Assembly (NCBI GenBank): GCA_037951105.1
Contig: JBAMJV010008384.1
Span: 1-64,000, forward strand
Length of the DNA: 64,000 bases
Direction: 5' to 3'
Origin: Echinarachnius parma
Lineage: Eukaryota > Echinodermata > Echinoidea > Clypeasteroida > Echinarachniidae
Made by a program: the position numbers and the translations under genes. The notes under the pieces are model-generated. The model was not told the DNA's origin. It worked only from the letters and a program-made list of their open reading frames with translations, and did not search any database. Every line of letters starts with the position of its first letter. Within the stretch, counting starts at the first letter, position 1. Of this stretch, positions 1 to 12,078 are shown piece by piece.

Positions 1-27
1 GTGTAATGTCTTCCTTTATTGGACTCA

Positions 28-424
28 TTAAAGGGATCTAGTAACATTGTCCAAATCCACGTATCTTCCTTAGAACTCCAGTGGTTCTATCATAGCCTGA
101 TGTATTCGTACTAACAACAGAAGCATGGAACATATCTTGGTTATTTGAATTTCCCTTTCGTTAAAACAATATTTACAATTAAGATGTTCGTAACTTTTAA
201 TAATCCACTGGAAAGTTATCATGGTTATAGATGTGTACAAAGCCAGTGCAATGAGCTAGCGAATATCACTTTGAATGTTCGCTCATTACCTGGTCATATC
301 ATGATTGTCATTAGATTGTGAACTTTCACACATTATTCGGTGGACATAGATCACAAACACTACACATGTTATCAATTAGTCATTACTTTGTGCACATGTC
401 AACAAAGTTAATAGATCCCTTTAA
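28..424. mobile_element. TTAA-flanked MITE, family B copy
   Basis: It is bounded by TTAA at 28-31 and 421-424. It begins AAAGGGATCTAGTAAC and ends in the inverted form, with AGATCCCTTT. The same family occurs at 44,938, 45,319 and 61,191. No coding capacity is seen. Confidence 0.7.
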
Positions 425-677
425 CATACTAATCAATAGTAATTTAAAACCATTGTTGGTGCGAATAAAATAGAAAATTAATAACGGTATAGTATACATC
501 ATAGTCTTTCATGAATTAATATAATTATACATACTGCGATAATACGGAAGATGTAGTAAAACACGTTGTGCACATGTCAACAAAGTTAATAGATCCCTTT
601 AACATACTAATTAATAGTAATTTAAAACCATCGTTGGTGCGAATAAAATAGAAAATTAATAACGGTATATACAGTAT
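388..677. repeat. Local direct duplication (about 107 bp, two copies)
   Basis: Bases 388-494 and 565-677 are near-identical, both carrying GTGCACATGTCAACAAAG, the MITE end and then GGTGCGAATAAAATAG. The second copy therefore carries a severed right end of the family B MITE plus its flank, so the duplication postdates the insertion. Confidence 0.75.
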
Positions 678-1317
678 ATCAGTATAACAGTATAATACGG
701 AAGATGTAATACAAAACAATATTACCCTAAGCCCCCTTACCCCTTCTAACCCCACCCCCCTCCCACACATCCACATACAATGGTAAACACCAAGGAATTA
801 TAATTTGTACACACCTACTCACACATACGTTACACCACCCATTCACATCATGCGCCTATTTATGGAAATCTGCGCACATCGATTTAAATCTGAAAACAAA
901 CCAGTAGTAACATAAACTAATATAAAGATCTGCTACAGTGCACGAACCTAAAGAGAGAAAAAAACATTAAGTGCATTATTTAAAAGGCTTCCTATTCTTC
1001 ACATCCATAATAGCCACATTTACACTGTTTGCATCCACGCATACTGATCACATTAAGATGAGAGAAGGCTAGAAGAGATACAAAACTTAAGACAATATAC
1101 AAAGATGCAATGATATTGAGAGCGAGATGGAAGGAAAGAGATACATAAAATGTGCATAAGCAATTATAATACAAGCGTTTTAGCCCCTATAACAACCAAG
1201 TTTGACACTAAACGATACGCTACAAATTGAAAACGTTATTATAACGTATTTTTCCCCATTCAAGAGATGCTAGTGCTACGAATAAGTAAACCTTCCAAGG
1301 CCGGGTAATGTCAATTT

Positions 1318-1621
1318 TCAATAAAAGGGAGTTTCATACTCCAGGTCATCTTCCCTCGATCCCTTCTTGACAGGGGGCTGGTCAAGACCCTGGTAGATGT
1401 GCGGTGCGTCCTCTGATGACGTAGCCACTGCTGGATTCTCGTATGCTCCCTCATTGACGTTGACATAATCTGGCGAGGGATTGGTCAGAGGGGGAGCAGG
1501 GGCAGTTGGTGCCTTCCGTATCCCTTCGTACAGGTGCAGGGATGTCGAGTTATCTGGGTTTGGTTCCTTGCTTTGTCCAGATGACCTACCCTCTAGCGAC
1601 GTTGTTGGGCCCTTTCGCCAA
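1318..1621 (-). CDS. Tie-like receptor terminal exon: kinase-less signalling tail and stop
   Basis: The exon has one junction nucleotide, 100 codons and a TGA at 1,318-1,320. The acceptor is CTTTTGCAG. The tail is low-complexity and rich in Pro, Ser and acidic residues. It has six tyrosines, at tail residues 31 (YEGI), 52 (YVNV), 60 (YENP), 76 (YQGL), 95 (YETP) and the C-terminal 100. YVNV and YENP fit the pYxN pattern bound by Grb2-type SH2 domains, and RKAPTAP at 35-41 fits the class I SH3 ligand RxxPxxP. No glycine loop, VAIK, HRD or DFG is present. Binding partners are inference. Confidence 0.83.
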
Positions 1622-2227
1622 CTGCAAAAGAAAACATTAATGATTTGATATTCTGTAAATCAACAATGCACGTGTTTCCTCCAATTGAATATTAGTAATA
1701 GCGTTGCCTTCATTACATCTTCTGTAGCCTATATTACATTAGTCACATTTACATTCATATAAAATTGTCGATACATTTTTCTTCTTCTTTAAAATGTTTT
1801 TTAAAGATGGTTTATGTTTACATTTTTATGATTAGAACGTGCTCAATTATGTATCTAAGTAATAAGTTTACGTAATTTTTAATGAATTAATTTCCTTATC
1901 ATTGGCATAATTATTTATATTATGAGATTATATTGAAGGCTTACAGCTTTAGTTTAACATTGCATTTTCTTTCACTGTAATTTAGCGCTTACAGCATTCA
2001 ATTTAGAAGGGACACTTTTAACATTCAATTTCGCCGACAAACGGACAACATTAATCTGGAGCATTCAATTTCACACATAGTCATTAAAATAAAAGAGATT
2101 TGCGAATGCAAACAAAATATTTTCAAGTGATAGATCATGGAATCAACATGAGTTCATAACAAAAGAGATATGATCGATTAAAATTGAGTTTTGGAACTGT
2201 TTTAGGGGTTATTAAAACTGAACATAC
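1622..2227. other. Intron, nothing further seen
   Basis: Phase-2 intron of the Tie-like gene, AT-rich. I see no repeat with recognisable ends and no coding signal. Confidence 0.6.
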
Positions 2228-2333
2228 CATCCAAGACGAAAGAAGTGCATAACAAAAACGAATCCACAGATGAAGTTGACAGAGAGCGAAATTCCAAACA
2301 AGGCCCATGGAATTGTTGATGAAGCTGTCGTGT
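2228..2333 (-). CDS. Tie-like receptor exon: transmembrane helix
   Basis: The exon has 34 whole codons, acceptor ATTACACAG (phase 1) and donor GTATGT (phase 2). After a short TTASSTIP stem, about 20 hydrophobic residues run from WALFGISLSV to GFVFVM. These are followed by HFFRLGC-WRKG at the cytosolic border, where basic residues act as the stop-transfer signal. It is the only membrane segment seen in the gene. Confidence 0.82.
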
Positions 2334-2637
2334 CTGTGTAATGAATATAATGATAAACATAAGGGCCCGTATTATGAAATCGCGTGTAAGTCCCTTTTAA
2401 TCAATTCACACGTGCAGTAGGGTCATGGTATAGGAGAAAGAAAGGTTGAATTTTCCACTATAGCCAAAATGCACCCTAATGCTTAGGTGCAAAAAATAGT
2501 GCAACTTTACTCATAATATACCAAGTCTGCACATTTCGTCGTTACCACATTCCGCGATATTGATAGTCGTAATCGATATGCTCTTTACTATGCTCCCTAG
2601 GGAAGATGGTAAAATACTATTTTCTCTAGTGAAATAT

Positions 2638-3042
2638 AGGATTTCCCGCTCAATTTCGCGATTGTGTCAATCGAATTGATAATAGGAGCAAACAAATTCG
2701 CGCGATTTGCGATCGCCTTACCAAAGCAGCATTCGAATTCGTAAATAGTCGTTCAAAATCACGTAGGAGCAAGTGAATTTGCACAAAGTGCATACCTTTT
2801 CATCAATGGTCATTCGAATTCGCGAAAGGGCAGTTGACAGTTGGCTGCACATTCGCGAATTCGAATGCCCATAAATGAACTTCTGTGCCTATTCACAAAA
2901 GCGTGTGCGTATGCATGAATTCGCATGCACTTATTCGGAATTTGGAAGACCGATACCAACGATTACGCGGCAACGCGCGAATTCGAATGACCCTAAAAGA
3001 ATTCGATTGAAAAAAAGGCAAAATTGAGCGGGAAAACCTATA
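2638..3042. mobile_element. MITE with CGCTCAATTT termini
   Basis: The left end TTTCCCGCTCAATTTCGCG and the right end CAAAATTGAGCGGGAAAA are inverted. The interior is full of GAATTCG and CGAATTC words. A related terminus (AATTGAGCG, GGAGCAAAC in inverse) occurs near 51,970-52,025. Non-coding. Confidence 0.6.
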
Positions 3043-3561
3043 GTAACAATTACGTCACACAAATATATAGTGCAATTATTTTTGGTCACAAAACTTACTC
3101 TCGACCTATCAGTGAACAAAACAATTTACATGAGGGACATAATAATGCTTATTAAAACAAGATTAATGGGAGAAAAAAAACATACGTGCTATGATAACGT
3201 GACATAATTGAACATTACATTCGAAATCTTACTCACGATTTGCATTGAGCATTGAAGTTTACTACTGAATTTTAAACAAATATATTTATATAAATGTGTC
3301 TATGGGCATGTACGACGTACATGTTTAGGGTCCCGGATTAATTTCGTTTAAATAATTTAGCTGTATACTTGCCTATTATGTTTTATCTAAAAACAAATTA
3401 GCACATAGTTTCTCTTGATCAAGCATAATGTCAAAGAGTTATACAAATATAAATCACCGTTTTTGAAGAAACCAGATCTACTTAGAATACTTTTTTCAAA
3501 GAATCTGGAGAAGCCACTATCTACTAAAATACTGTTCACCCATAGGTATCGTTGTCATTAC

Positions 3562-3628
3562 CTCCAGTCGTGGCATAGTATACCGGAAGCGACCATTGAC
3601 CTTCGCCGGCGCCATTGATCGTTCTTAC
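3562..3628 (-). CDS. Tie-like receptor exon: FN3 domain 3, end
   Basis: This small exon has 22 codons, acceptor TTTCTGTCCAG (phase 0) and donor GTAATG (phase 1). VRTINGAGEGQWS is the typical F-G loop and G strand of FN3. Both phases match their neighbours. Confidence 0.82.
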
Positions 3629-3870
3629 CTGGACAGAAATCGGACACAAAACACACATTGTATTAATTTACAAATGAACATTAATACATGCTACGTTCGG
3701 AAAAATGTAAGTTACATTATGAAATAGTTCTAGAACAAAATTATATAAAATGTTGTAGAACTGTAACCATAATAGAGCCAGTGGCCATAACCCCCCCCCC
3801 CCCCCCCCCCCCCCGGCTGAAGACAGATGTCAAATAGCCCGGACTTATATATTAGTGTTAAAGTAAACCA

Positions 3871-4403
3871 TTACAGGGATAGTTCAGTTTTGGTTTAGAG
3901 GGCGCTTCGAAAAATTATTTTGTGTGAGCTAATAAAAACCTACGTGAAAAATTTGAAGAGCACACAATTTTAAAAACAGAATAAACTCTGTTTGCTCAAT
4001 ACTGGTTCAGAAAGATCTTTAATAAACATAAATATCCGATTGGAATGTAATGTTAGGAATAAACTTTTATCAAATAATTTTATAACATATTATAAAAATC
4101 CTATAATCTATATGTTTTATAATATACCCAAATGGTATTCAAACAAATTGTTGATGATCTCTCTTTTCAAGTTTGATTTCAACCAAAAATCACATTTACA
4201 TGTTTTGATTTTTAGAAATTATTGGAACTTAATGTATCTGAAGAGCGCCCTCTTGTGTTAACGGCTGCATTTATAATGAAAATAGTCCTGTTACTTAACC
4301 GTTTATATGTTTTTCTATCATTCAATCATTATTGAATTATTACTGTTAGTTTGTAAATTTCTAACATGTTGTTTGACCAATTAAAACTCTACTATCCTTT
4401 TTA
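3871..4403. mobile_element. MITE, family A (diverged)
   Basis: It starts GGGATAGTTCAGTTTTGG followed by AGAGGGCGCT, and ends CTCTACTATCC. The internal AGAGCGCCCTCTTG block is shared with the copies at 13,325 and 28,949. A poly-C tract (about 3,789-3,814) lies just before it. No real gene: short open frames here are chance. Confidence 0.6.
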
Positions 4404-4804
4404 CTTTCAATTGTCAAATTTAACGAAAATCACCTGGAACTGTAACACTTCTCTTGTGGTTGGGCTTATGGAAACAGAAACATTAAATGGGTTTTCTTTT
4501 TTCAAATGTCTCACTAATTATGGAGATATTTACGATTTAATTGAAAAGTGTTTCAGAACGATTTTTGGATCGTAGTCAGGCGTATACGAATTTGGATACT
4601 TCACGGGGAAATTCTAGCATCATTTAAATTAAAGTGATTTGTTCAAGGTGTCCAAATAATTCTTAGTTACACTGTAGGAACGAAAGTTGACATGAAGTAT
4701 GATATGTGTAATCATGACTCAATACATAACCTTTTGTTCAAATCACTGATTGGAAGGTTCTTAGGAATGATATGTGATATGTGATATTTTCATAAAAATT
4801 TGTT

Positions 4805-5170
4805 TTAAAGGGGTAGTTTAGTTTTGGTAGAGAGGGCGCTGCACATCGCAATTTTTTTGTGAGGTAATGAAAAACTGAGTGTCGAATCTGAGAGAACATG
4901 CAATTTTAATGGCAGAATAAACTTTATTTGGTCAAAATCGGTCCAGAAACGGCTGAAATGTCAATAAATATATCCGAACCTATAATTATTTGGGGCCCAA
5001 ATAATTAAATGCATTTTTCAAAAAATTCAAAAAATGCAAACAATGCTGTCAATTTTGAAGAAAATGTTAGGTAATAAAAAGCTTCCTAAAATTCATTGTA
5101 TGTGTTTATTAGATGCTGCTTTGTTGAAATCAAGATGAAATATAAGACCATTTTTGAAAAGTTATCAAAA
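4805..5170. mobile_element. MITE, family A (truncated)
   Basis: It begins TTAAAGGGGTAGTTTAG, with TTTTGGTAGAGAGGGCGCT soon after. The matching right terminus is not found, so the end is approximate. Confidence 0.5.
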
Positions 5171-5685
5171 TAGTTAGTTTCCTATTTTTCAGGGTGTCCA
5201 GATAATTGTTGGGTACACTGTAGGTATGGACCAAATTGCACAAAATCAAGTACAAATGCAAAAGCTCCCTTATCATGCAAGGGCGGATCGGACACCCCCC
5301 CCCCCCTTCGCTTCGCTTCCTCGGGCATCGGTCTATACCATGTGCATGCTGTTGCATCATACATGATGTGTCATACGGTGCATGGTTTGAACTTTGATAA
5401 CATTATTTTGGGGGAGAATAATGTATAATTTTGTATTCTTCATGAACAAAACATAACCTTTCCAAGTCTGGAGAATCATGACGCACTTACCTACATAATA
5501 TAATGGATAGTACATGGCGTCAAGTCCGAATTTCCTTCCTAGGTATGCACCAGATTGCACAATTTCAAATTTAAACAATGAAAAAGATCCCTACCGTGGG
5601 AGGGGGATCCGTACATATCTACAATAAGAATAAGAATGATACAACTCGCTAGAAAGGAGGAAACTAGTTTTTCTTTTCCACTTAC

Positions 5686-5927
5686 TTCAATGGAGTACAT
5701 CGTATTAGGCACTAGTCTAGTTAGTGAAAATGTTTCTTCATCAGCTGCAGACGATGCCTCTAGTACAATGGTAGCAGTGAAATAATTCACATCTTCAGGT
5801 ATGGAATATCGAATCTGGTATTCCATGATGTCTCCATTCAGATTATGAGGTGTAGCAGGGGTCCACGATATGTCCAGTGAATTCTCGAATGCTCCCACAA
5901 TATTGACATTTTCTGGGGGTGGTGCAT
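5686..5927 (-). CDS. Tie-like receptor exon: FN3 domain 3, first part
   Basis: The exon has 80 codons, acceptor ATTTTACAG (phase 1) and donor GTAAGT (phase 0). Segments are SLDISWTPATP, DIMEYQIRY and LVPNTMYSIE. The exon stops inside the F strand, which the next exon completes as YSIE-VRTINGAGEG. Confidence 0.87.
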
Positions 5928-6421
5928 CTGTAAAATAATGTTAAGAATATGCATATTCGTTTAAATAAGGATTACCACTTGTTCAAGATTGAACATAACC
6001 ATATATACATGCTATGCAAAATGACTACTGCGTACCAATGTTATATACATAATTAAACAAATTACAAACTAACTTAGAAATCAAAGTGTCCATCGATTCC
6101 CGTATCTAATGATAAATTAAAGAATCATTGTTGATCATCAATTCCAGTATGTTACAAATATCTAGTCGGACTGAAAAACAACCATAGAAAAACAAATAAT
6201 TGCCTGTAACAAGTATTTCACGGCAAATAAAACTAATGTTCAGTTACCTAGAAACGGTATAATTCAGTCAAAAATGTATCATTATGAAACAGTCTCATCA
6301 CATCCCGTCTTATATTTCAAAACAGAAGATAATTTTCATTCTCCAAGGTCATTTTTATTTTGCCAATTATACATGTGTTTAATGATATATTATGTTTAAT
6401 ATAAAACACGTGTTTTCTTAC
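5928..6421. other. Intron, nothing further seen
   Basis: Phase-1 intron between FN3-3 and FN3-2 exons, AT-rich, with no recognisable element. Confidence 0.6.
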
Positions 6422-6647
6422 TTTCTTCTTGTGTTTTTGTAATGAAGGATTCGCTTCTTTCGCTTTCCTGGTCCTTATTAGATGACGTCATTGAGATGGT
6501 GTACTCTGTGTAGGTTTCGAGGTCCTCTAGTGTGTATGACACGATGTTCATGTTCTCTATGATCTTCATAAAGGTACCACCGGCGGATGAGAAGTGAATT
6601 GTGTATATTTCGATACCACCTCTGCACGCACCTGGATCGGTAGGGTT
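6422..6647 (-). CDS. Tie-like receptor exon: FN3 domain 2, second part
   Basis: The exon has 75 codons, acceptor TTTCAAAACAG (phase 0) and donor GTAAGA (phase 1). It encodes the C to G strands of FN3-2, with GGIEIYTIHF and LETYTEYTISMT. It completes the domain begun at 12,149. Confidence 0.84.
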
Positions 6648-6950
6648 CTGTTTTGAAATTGAGAGCATTGTAAACAAAAATACTAATACAATAGCTGGGA
6701 TCTTCTTGAGACAGAATCACATAGACTAATCTGTGCGCATAATCGTATACATTATATCAATTTTGAAACTGTTTCAATTATAGCTCAAATAAGAGTGTCG
6801 TTATACAATTTGGTAATACGATCTATACAAATCTTCAATATTTACTCGTATTATATCCCTCATAAGATCGTTTTACCATTGAATTTGACAAAATGATAGT
6901 TTTGAACAACACGCGCAATCCCCGCGCAATCACGTGACCGGGCTTGTTAA

Positions 6951-7696
6951 TTAAAGATAATGGTGAGTATTGGTCAAACTTAACTTTAGTAACCAAAACC
7001 TGCACGATTACGGTACAAACTAATAGTTATTACTTCAACATGCTCGAAACGTATGCACAATTACAAACGACAAAGTAAAACCTCTGTTATCATTAAAGAA
7101 TAGCCGTTACAACTCAAGTGTCAAATTAACTCTAGCGCGAAGCGATAGCGTTCTAGGTCCTAATACGGGACTGCAGTGCGCGGTACGGTAATACATGTAT
7201 AGTATAGTACCGTGCATATTCATGTGTAACCGCAATCCCCGTTCGTTCGTCTTTCTAACACACGGATAGAAGTCCATGAGGCGCATAATATCACTGATTT
7301 TGTTTGCGGAATGGAGGGGAAAATCATAATTTTAATCCACCCTATAGTTGGATCACATATTGGAGAGTGAATTGGTGGTAAGTACCGTATCATATGTACA
7401 GTTTTAAGCACAATTAGCGTGCACAAACATATCTATTTTCAGTCCTGTATTAGGAGCACCTAGAACGTTAGGGCCTCGCGCTAGCGTTCTCTAAAAAGTG
7501 ATACCCGGGCGTCAATCCTTTTATATCATATTTTGAAAGCAAATTTCACAACAATGAAAGCATTTGAAAGGGAATTATTATTATTTCCCATGTTTTTTTC
7601 GATGATCTTTCATTTGGAATTGAAATCAACCAAATCCGTTACAATTAATTTTGGGGGGGCACTTTGGAAATTACCAATACTCACCATTACCTTTAA
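6951..7696. mobile_element. TTAA-flanked MITE with GGTGAGTATTGG termini
   Basis: TTAA lies at both ends (6,951-6,954 and 7,693-7,696). Inverted termini are AATGGTGAGTATTGGT and ACCAATACTCACCATT. The subterminal text GGTTACT/AGTAACC is shared with family A, so this is probably a subfamily. Confidence 0.65.
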
Positions 7697-8588
7697 CACT
7701 AAAAGTTCGTTACGCGCTCGTCCCATAGATCATGTGTTTTAGCAAAATGCTCACGCGATCAAATTTGTGCAGTACTCTATGGCGCACACGTTCGTCACGT
7801 GATTACCCTTGTTAATAAAACTAACACTTATCTAGGTCAAAGGAAGAAGAACGCCAAGATAGCCAATAAGCACATCCGTGGGAGCGCCAGCACGCGTTCA
7901 TCGCGTATGTGCGCAACTGCCAGCGCGTTGGTGCGCACTCAGTGTTGCGTCTTTGTGATTGTATGCGCAATATAAACAATGACTTTAAGCGTATTAGATG
8001 CGCCATGGTTCTGGAGCAGGGGGGTGTCACTGCTGCCAGAGTGTCGCGATCTTTGGTCACCGGAAGGGACTACAACTGGTTGCATTATGGGCTACTTGGG
8101 AACTACAGTTAACCAATCACAGAGTAGTTCAAACGCGTCGTCACGGGATCGAGGTCGATAAAACAAGTTCATATGCATACGTCACACTGGCTCTCATTGT
8201 TCTCATAAGCGTGATGAAATCTAGGACAGTGCGCAGGAAAATAGGCGCGATAGTCTACGCACTGCATAGCATGATGATTGGTCAAGTATTTCTAGGTCAC
8301 TACGCGATGACGTAGAGAAGTAGTCTACGGGAGCTTCAAAAATCGAGTCACTCCGCCATATTGCCCATGTACAAAGTCTATGGGACACGTAACTTGCGCG
8401 CGTTAAGTGAGCCTCCTAGTTATAAACGGGTTGGTTTGTTTATTCATACTTCTATGTTCTGGAGGCTCATACTGGCTTCATCAATGTGGATTGATTTTTA
8501 TTTCAAAATTTACAAGCGATTTTATGAAATATTAAAGAGATTTTCACTTATTTCGCTATAAGATGAATACAATCAGTGATATTGATTA

Positions 8589-8763
8589 GTGATGTAAAAC
8601 AACTAACTAATGTGCTTGATTGTGATAGGCAATCTATTACCTCGGTGGGCTCAAAATGGACTATTACCCTCAGCTACGCTTCGGGTAATAATCATTTTGA
8701 GCCCACCTCGGTAATAGATTTGACTATCACAAGAAGCCCATTCGTTAGTTGTATATTAACACT
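8589..8763. repeat. Long hairpin MITE
   Basis: Arms of about 70 bp (8,590-8,659 and 8,692-8,762) are inverted copies with the shared core GGTGGGCTCAAAATG. Inside is a second nested inverted pair, CTATTACCC and GGGTAATA, around CAGCTACGCTTC. RNA from either strand would fold into one long stem. Confidence 0.75.
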
Positions 8764-8864
8764 GATTATGGAGATTTCCTGTTCTTGTTGTAAACAAGTA
8801 TCTAATATTTGCATATATTTTCATAACATACCTACTTTATTGAAAATACATACTCATGATAAAA

Positions 8865-9058
8865 TTAAAGGGATAGTTGAGTGTTGGTAAAGGGAGGCAC
8901 TTCACAAAATATTTTGTTGTGAGATAAGGAAAAACTGACTGTCAAATTTGAAAGAACATACAATTTTAATGAAAGAATAAACTTTATTTGAACAAAATCG
9001 GTTCAGAAACGGCTAAAATATCCATACAAATATTTGTATTAAAAAATTCTTCACCAGG
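8865..9058. mobile_element. MITE, family A (3'-truncated)
   Basis: It begins TTAAAGGGATAGTTGAGTG. Homology with the 44,048 copy runs to about 9,058, where the mariner-type MITE fragment begins. Confidence 0.55.
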
Positions 9059-9059
9059 T

Positions 9060-9420
9060 GACACCAGAGTGACACCAAGTCAGGTTCAAATTTGTGTACA
9101 TTTTTACCAAGTCAGTACCCGATAATTCGCACTTACGGCCCGTTATAGCGGAGCAGAACGCGTGCCATTGTTAGTGTGCATTCAGCTGTGAAACGAAAGA
9201 ATGGGCATATTTGTCCAATGCTATAACGGGCAGTAAGTGCAATTATCGGGCAATGACTTGGTAAAAATTGGAAGCCCCCTAAAACAAAAACTACACGTCT
9301 GACCAAAATGACTATTCTTGGTATCGTTTTTCATTCGAAAAGACACCCTATCCGATGGACATGTTCATTTTGTTACTTTATTTTGGGAAATGACCCGTTC
9401 GGGTTTCTGGGGCCACCCTG
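9060..9420. mobile_element. Mariner-type MITE, truncated copy
   Basis: It shares the internal inverted blocks (GTCAGTACCCGATAATTCGC and its inverse, ACTTGGTAAAAATTG) and the right end GGCCACCCTGTA with full copies at 42,951 and 47,826. The left terminus is missing. Confidence 0.6.
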
Positions 9421-10726
9421 TATAGTTGGGATGAAACTTAACAGTTTATGTTGTTGCTATTCATTTGAAATAGTGTGAATACAGTCTTGTTGGTAGTGCA
9501 CCATGGACACTGCTTTTGATGTTACGTTTATTATACCTTTTCAAAACAGATAATTCGGAGAGCACAATGAGGATAACGATTGCTTGGACATAATATTAAA
9601 GTTTGAACAATAAAGTTCCTACTAGAGCCTCAGATAATGAAATAAATTGGACACCTGTTGTCTGAACAATCAGACATACTCATGAATGTCACATATCCAA
9701 GATGTGTGAATGGGCTGAATGAATTATATGCTTAAATTCGGCTTCATCCCCAACAATTGAACATGGTTCAACGGTCATGAGTCATGACGGTCGATGGTCT
9801 GTTGTATAGATCTCAAAGTACGCGGATCAAATCCACCCAAATGAACTCCTTGTTTTGTTTGTTTGTATAAATCTATTAGTTGTTGGTTGTATGATTTCAC
9901 TGTTTGTCATGTCTTTCTTCTTTCATTTCATTTTTTTTTTCTCGTCATTTGTTCGTTCATATATTCCTTTATTGTTTTTGTTTTACATTGTTTTAATTCA
10001 TCTTTTCTTTTGTAACTTACATTTTTTCAAACACTATCATGATTGATTTTGTTTTCATTCATTCAAACACAGTACACACACATCACACACCACATACACG
10101 TTAATACCAGAATAATGCTTATTATGTTCTTTGGCAAGTATCTGATCCCAATATAAATCAATTGTTGTCCCCAAAGTCCACTCAGATCGATAAAAAGGAA
10201 AGGACAAAATGTCTCCCCGATAGTCAAGATCTCTACTATTTTCTTGCCCAAGTGCTTCATAATATGACGACATCTGGGATAACCTCGATCAGTTAATCGA
10301 CTGTAAATCAACGGTTCAATATTACTAGATGCCATTACAAAATGGACTATATTATGCAGAAAGCGCTAGAATGCATAGTTACGTAATATTCAAACAAACC
10401 GACTGCTCGTACGAGGTTTGTCTGACTAGTAACAGCTTCAGTGCTCGTCGTAAGACATGATAACAAAAGAATCACATGGAAACCAAACAGGTGATCGTAA
10501 TGAATATAAATTCAACCGGACAGAGGAAACAAGTTAAAGACAAATTACATTCTTGCATACTTGAATATAGAGCGATTTTGTAAGAAATATTTGTATATAA
10601 TTATGCTTTGTTGGAATGATTTGTGAAAATATTATAACATGTAAATATAAAATACATTCACTTATTCAAACATATCAGGAACCAATGGCTATGAGGCAGA
10701 ATCAAAGAATGCATGATACTGTGGGG

Positions 10727-10828
10727 CATGGGCGTCGATCTGTAATTGATACCCATTCATCAGGGGGGATGATCTATTCATTCTTCCCCCCCTGATGAAT
10801 AGATATTACGTAAGTATCGACGCCCATG
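10727..10828. mobile_element. 102-bp palindromic MITE with 8-bp target duplication
   Basis: It is a near-perfect hairpin, CATGGGCGTCGA to TCGACGCCCATG, with GGGGGG and CCCCCC near the centre. It is flanked by exact CTGTGGGG repeats at 10,719-10,726 and 10,829-10,836. An 8-bp duplication fits hAT-type mobilisation. Confidence 0.78.
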
Positions 10829-11232
10829 CTGTGGGGATTACGACTTTGCATCTGACATGCATGTCCCGGCCATGCAAAGAAACATAATGAACATTATCGT
10901 AATCATAGCGTGTGTGTGGTGTGTGCATAGCGTGCGTGTGGTGTGTGCATACGTATACTAAGGGGGGGGGGGGGGGTTACCACGTTTAACGGGTCTCGTG
11001 TTTCGACCTTCATGCCTAATTAAGGGGTCTGGGCCCCGAGGAAACAACTTAGCAAGTGGTCTCGGTCTCGGCCTCGAACAATTTTGGCGACGGACATGCA
11101 GCCCCCATCCCCGCTTATGCCTAGGTCATAAATGATCCGGGCGCCGTACGATTGTTCTCCCTACGGCAGATTTTCTACGATTTGGGGAAATTGTGATATC
11201 GTACGATGTCTGTGGTATTTTAGAGTAGCAGT

Positions 11233-11277
11233 CATGGGCATAGGCGTCGATACTTACGTAATACCTATTCATCAGGC

Positions 11278-11315
<38 letters not shown>

Positions 11316-11335
11316 GAATGAATAGATCAACCCCC

Positions 11336-11369
<34 letters not shown>

Positions 11370-11403
11370 ATGAATGGGTATCAATGACAGATTGACGCCC
11401 ATG
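11233..11403. mobile_element. Second palindromic MITE with expanded poly-G/poly-C core
   Basis: It has the same termini as the 10,727 copy (CATGGGC...GACGCCCATG), arm order swapped. The short G/C runs have expanded to more than 30 G and more than 30 C. No clear target duplication. Confidence 0.65.
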
Positions 11404-11509
11404 GACAGTAACTTATTCTCCGGGGCCCGTACGATGACCTTTGTCTTAACATAAAACATAAATCGCACGGCTCCCGTGAACATCATCTTAGTGCCCGTAT
11501 GGGTGCCTT

Positions 11510-11557
11510 ACGGTGTGTGTGTGTGTGTGCGTGTGTGTGTGTGTGAGTGTGTGTGTG
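11510..11557. repeat. GT microsatellite
   Basis: Imperfect GT dinucleotide tract. A shorter one lies at 10,908-10,948. Confidence 0.8.
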
Positions 11558-12078
11558 GGGCCGGTAATGCAAAGACTTCACTTGAATGTAATAATGTGTG
11601 AGTTTAACCAAAAAATAAGATTTTCCTTCCAGTCCAAAACGCTGGCATTTGTAAAAAAAAAAAAAATCCTATGAAGAAAAAAAATCACTTATCCAATGCG
11701 ACTTGAACCTACGGCTCTACATACCGTGATCCAGTCATGCCTTAGAATGATTTGCACCTAACACCGACCCAAGAGCTACTTCTACTTGCATGGTGGGATT
11801 TCAACCCTATAATTAACGTTCACCTTTTCTAAAGTTGCGTGATTATGCTGTCATGAATATTAATTAAGACCGGTTTGAAAATCGTTGACAAAAGGCTAGA
11901 TACATATTCATTAAACTGGATCCTTGTGGATGCGGCTGGCGCTATTGATACTACTCTGAGCCAGTAGCGCCTATGGTCAAGGTTTTACGGTATGTGAAGA
12001 CAATTAAATACAGCACCGATTGTTATTTAAACACTAAACGAAGTTGTTGGAATTGAATAAAGAGGTATTTATATTTAC

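Larger units (their letters stand above)
1..1317. other. 3' flank of the Tie-like gene
   Basis: The region is AT-rich with no supported gene. It should include the 3' UTR. A minus-strand AATAAA (plus-strand TTTATT near 14-19) is the clearest hexamer but is far from the stop, so the polyadenylation site is unknown. It holds a MITE (28-424) and a local duplication. Confidence 0.5.

Noticed and set aside
1318..1621. Classical ITAM or ITIM in the receptor tail
   Set aside because: YEGI and YQGL are about 45 residues apart, not 9-12, and the -2 residue is His, so neither consensus is met.
7998..8315. 105-codon plus-strand frame in a GC-richer intron patch
   Set aside because: Overlapping frames on both strands are equally open and no homology is recognisable.
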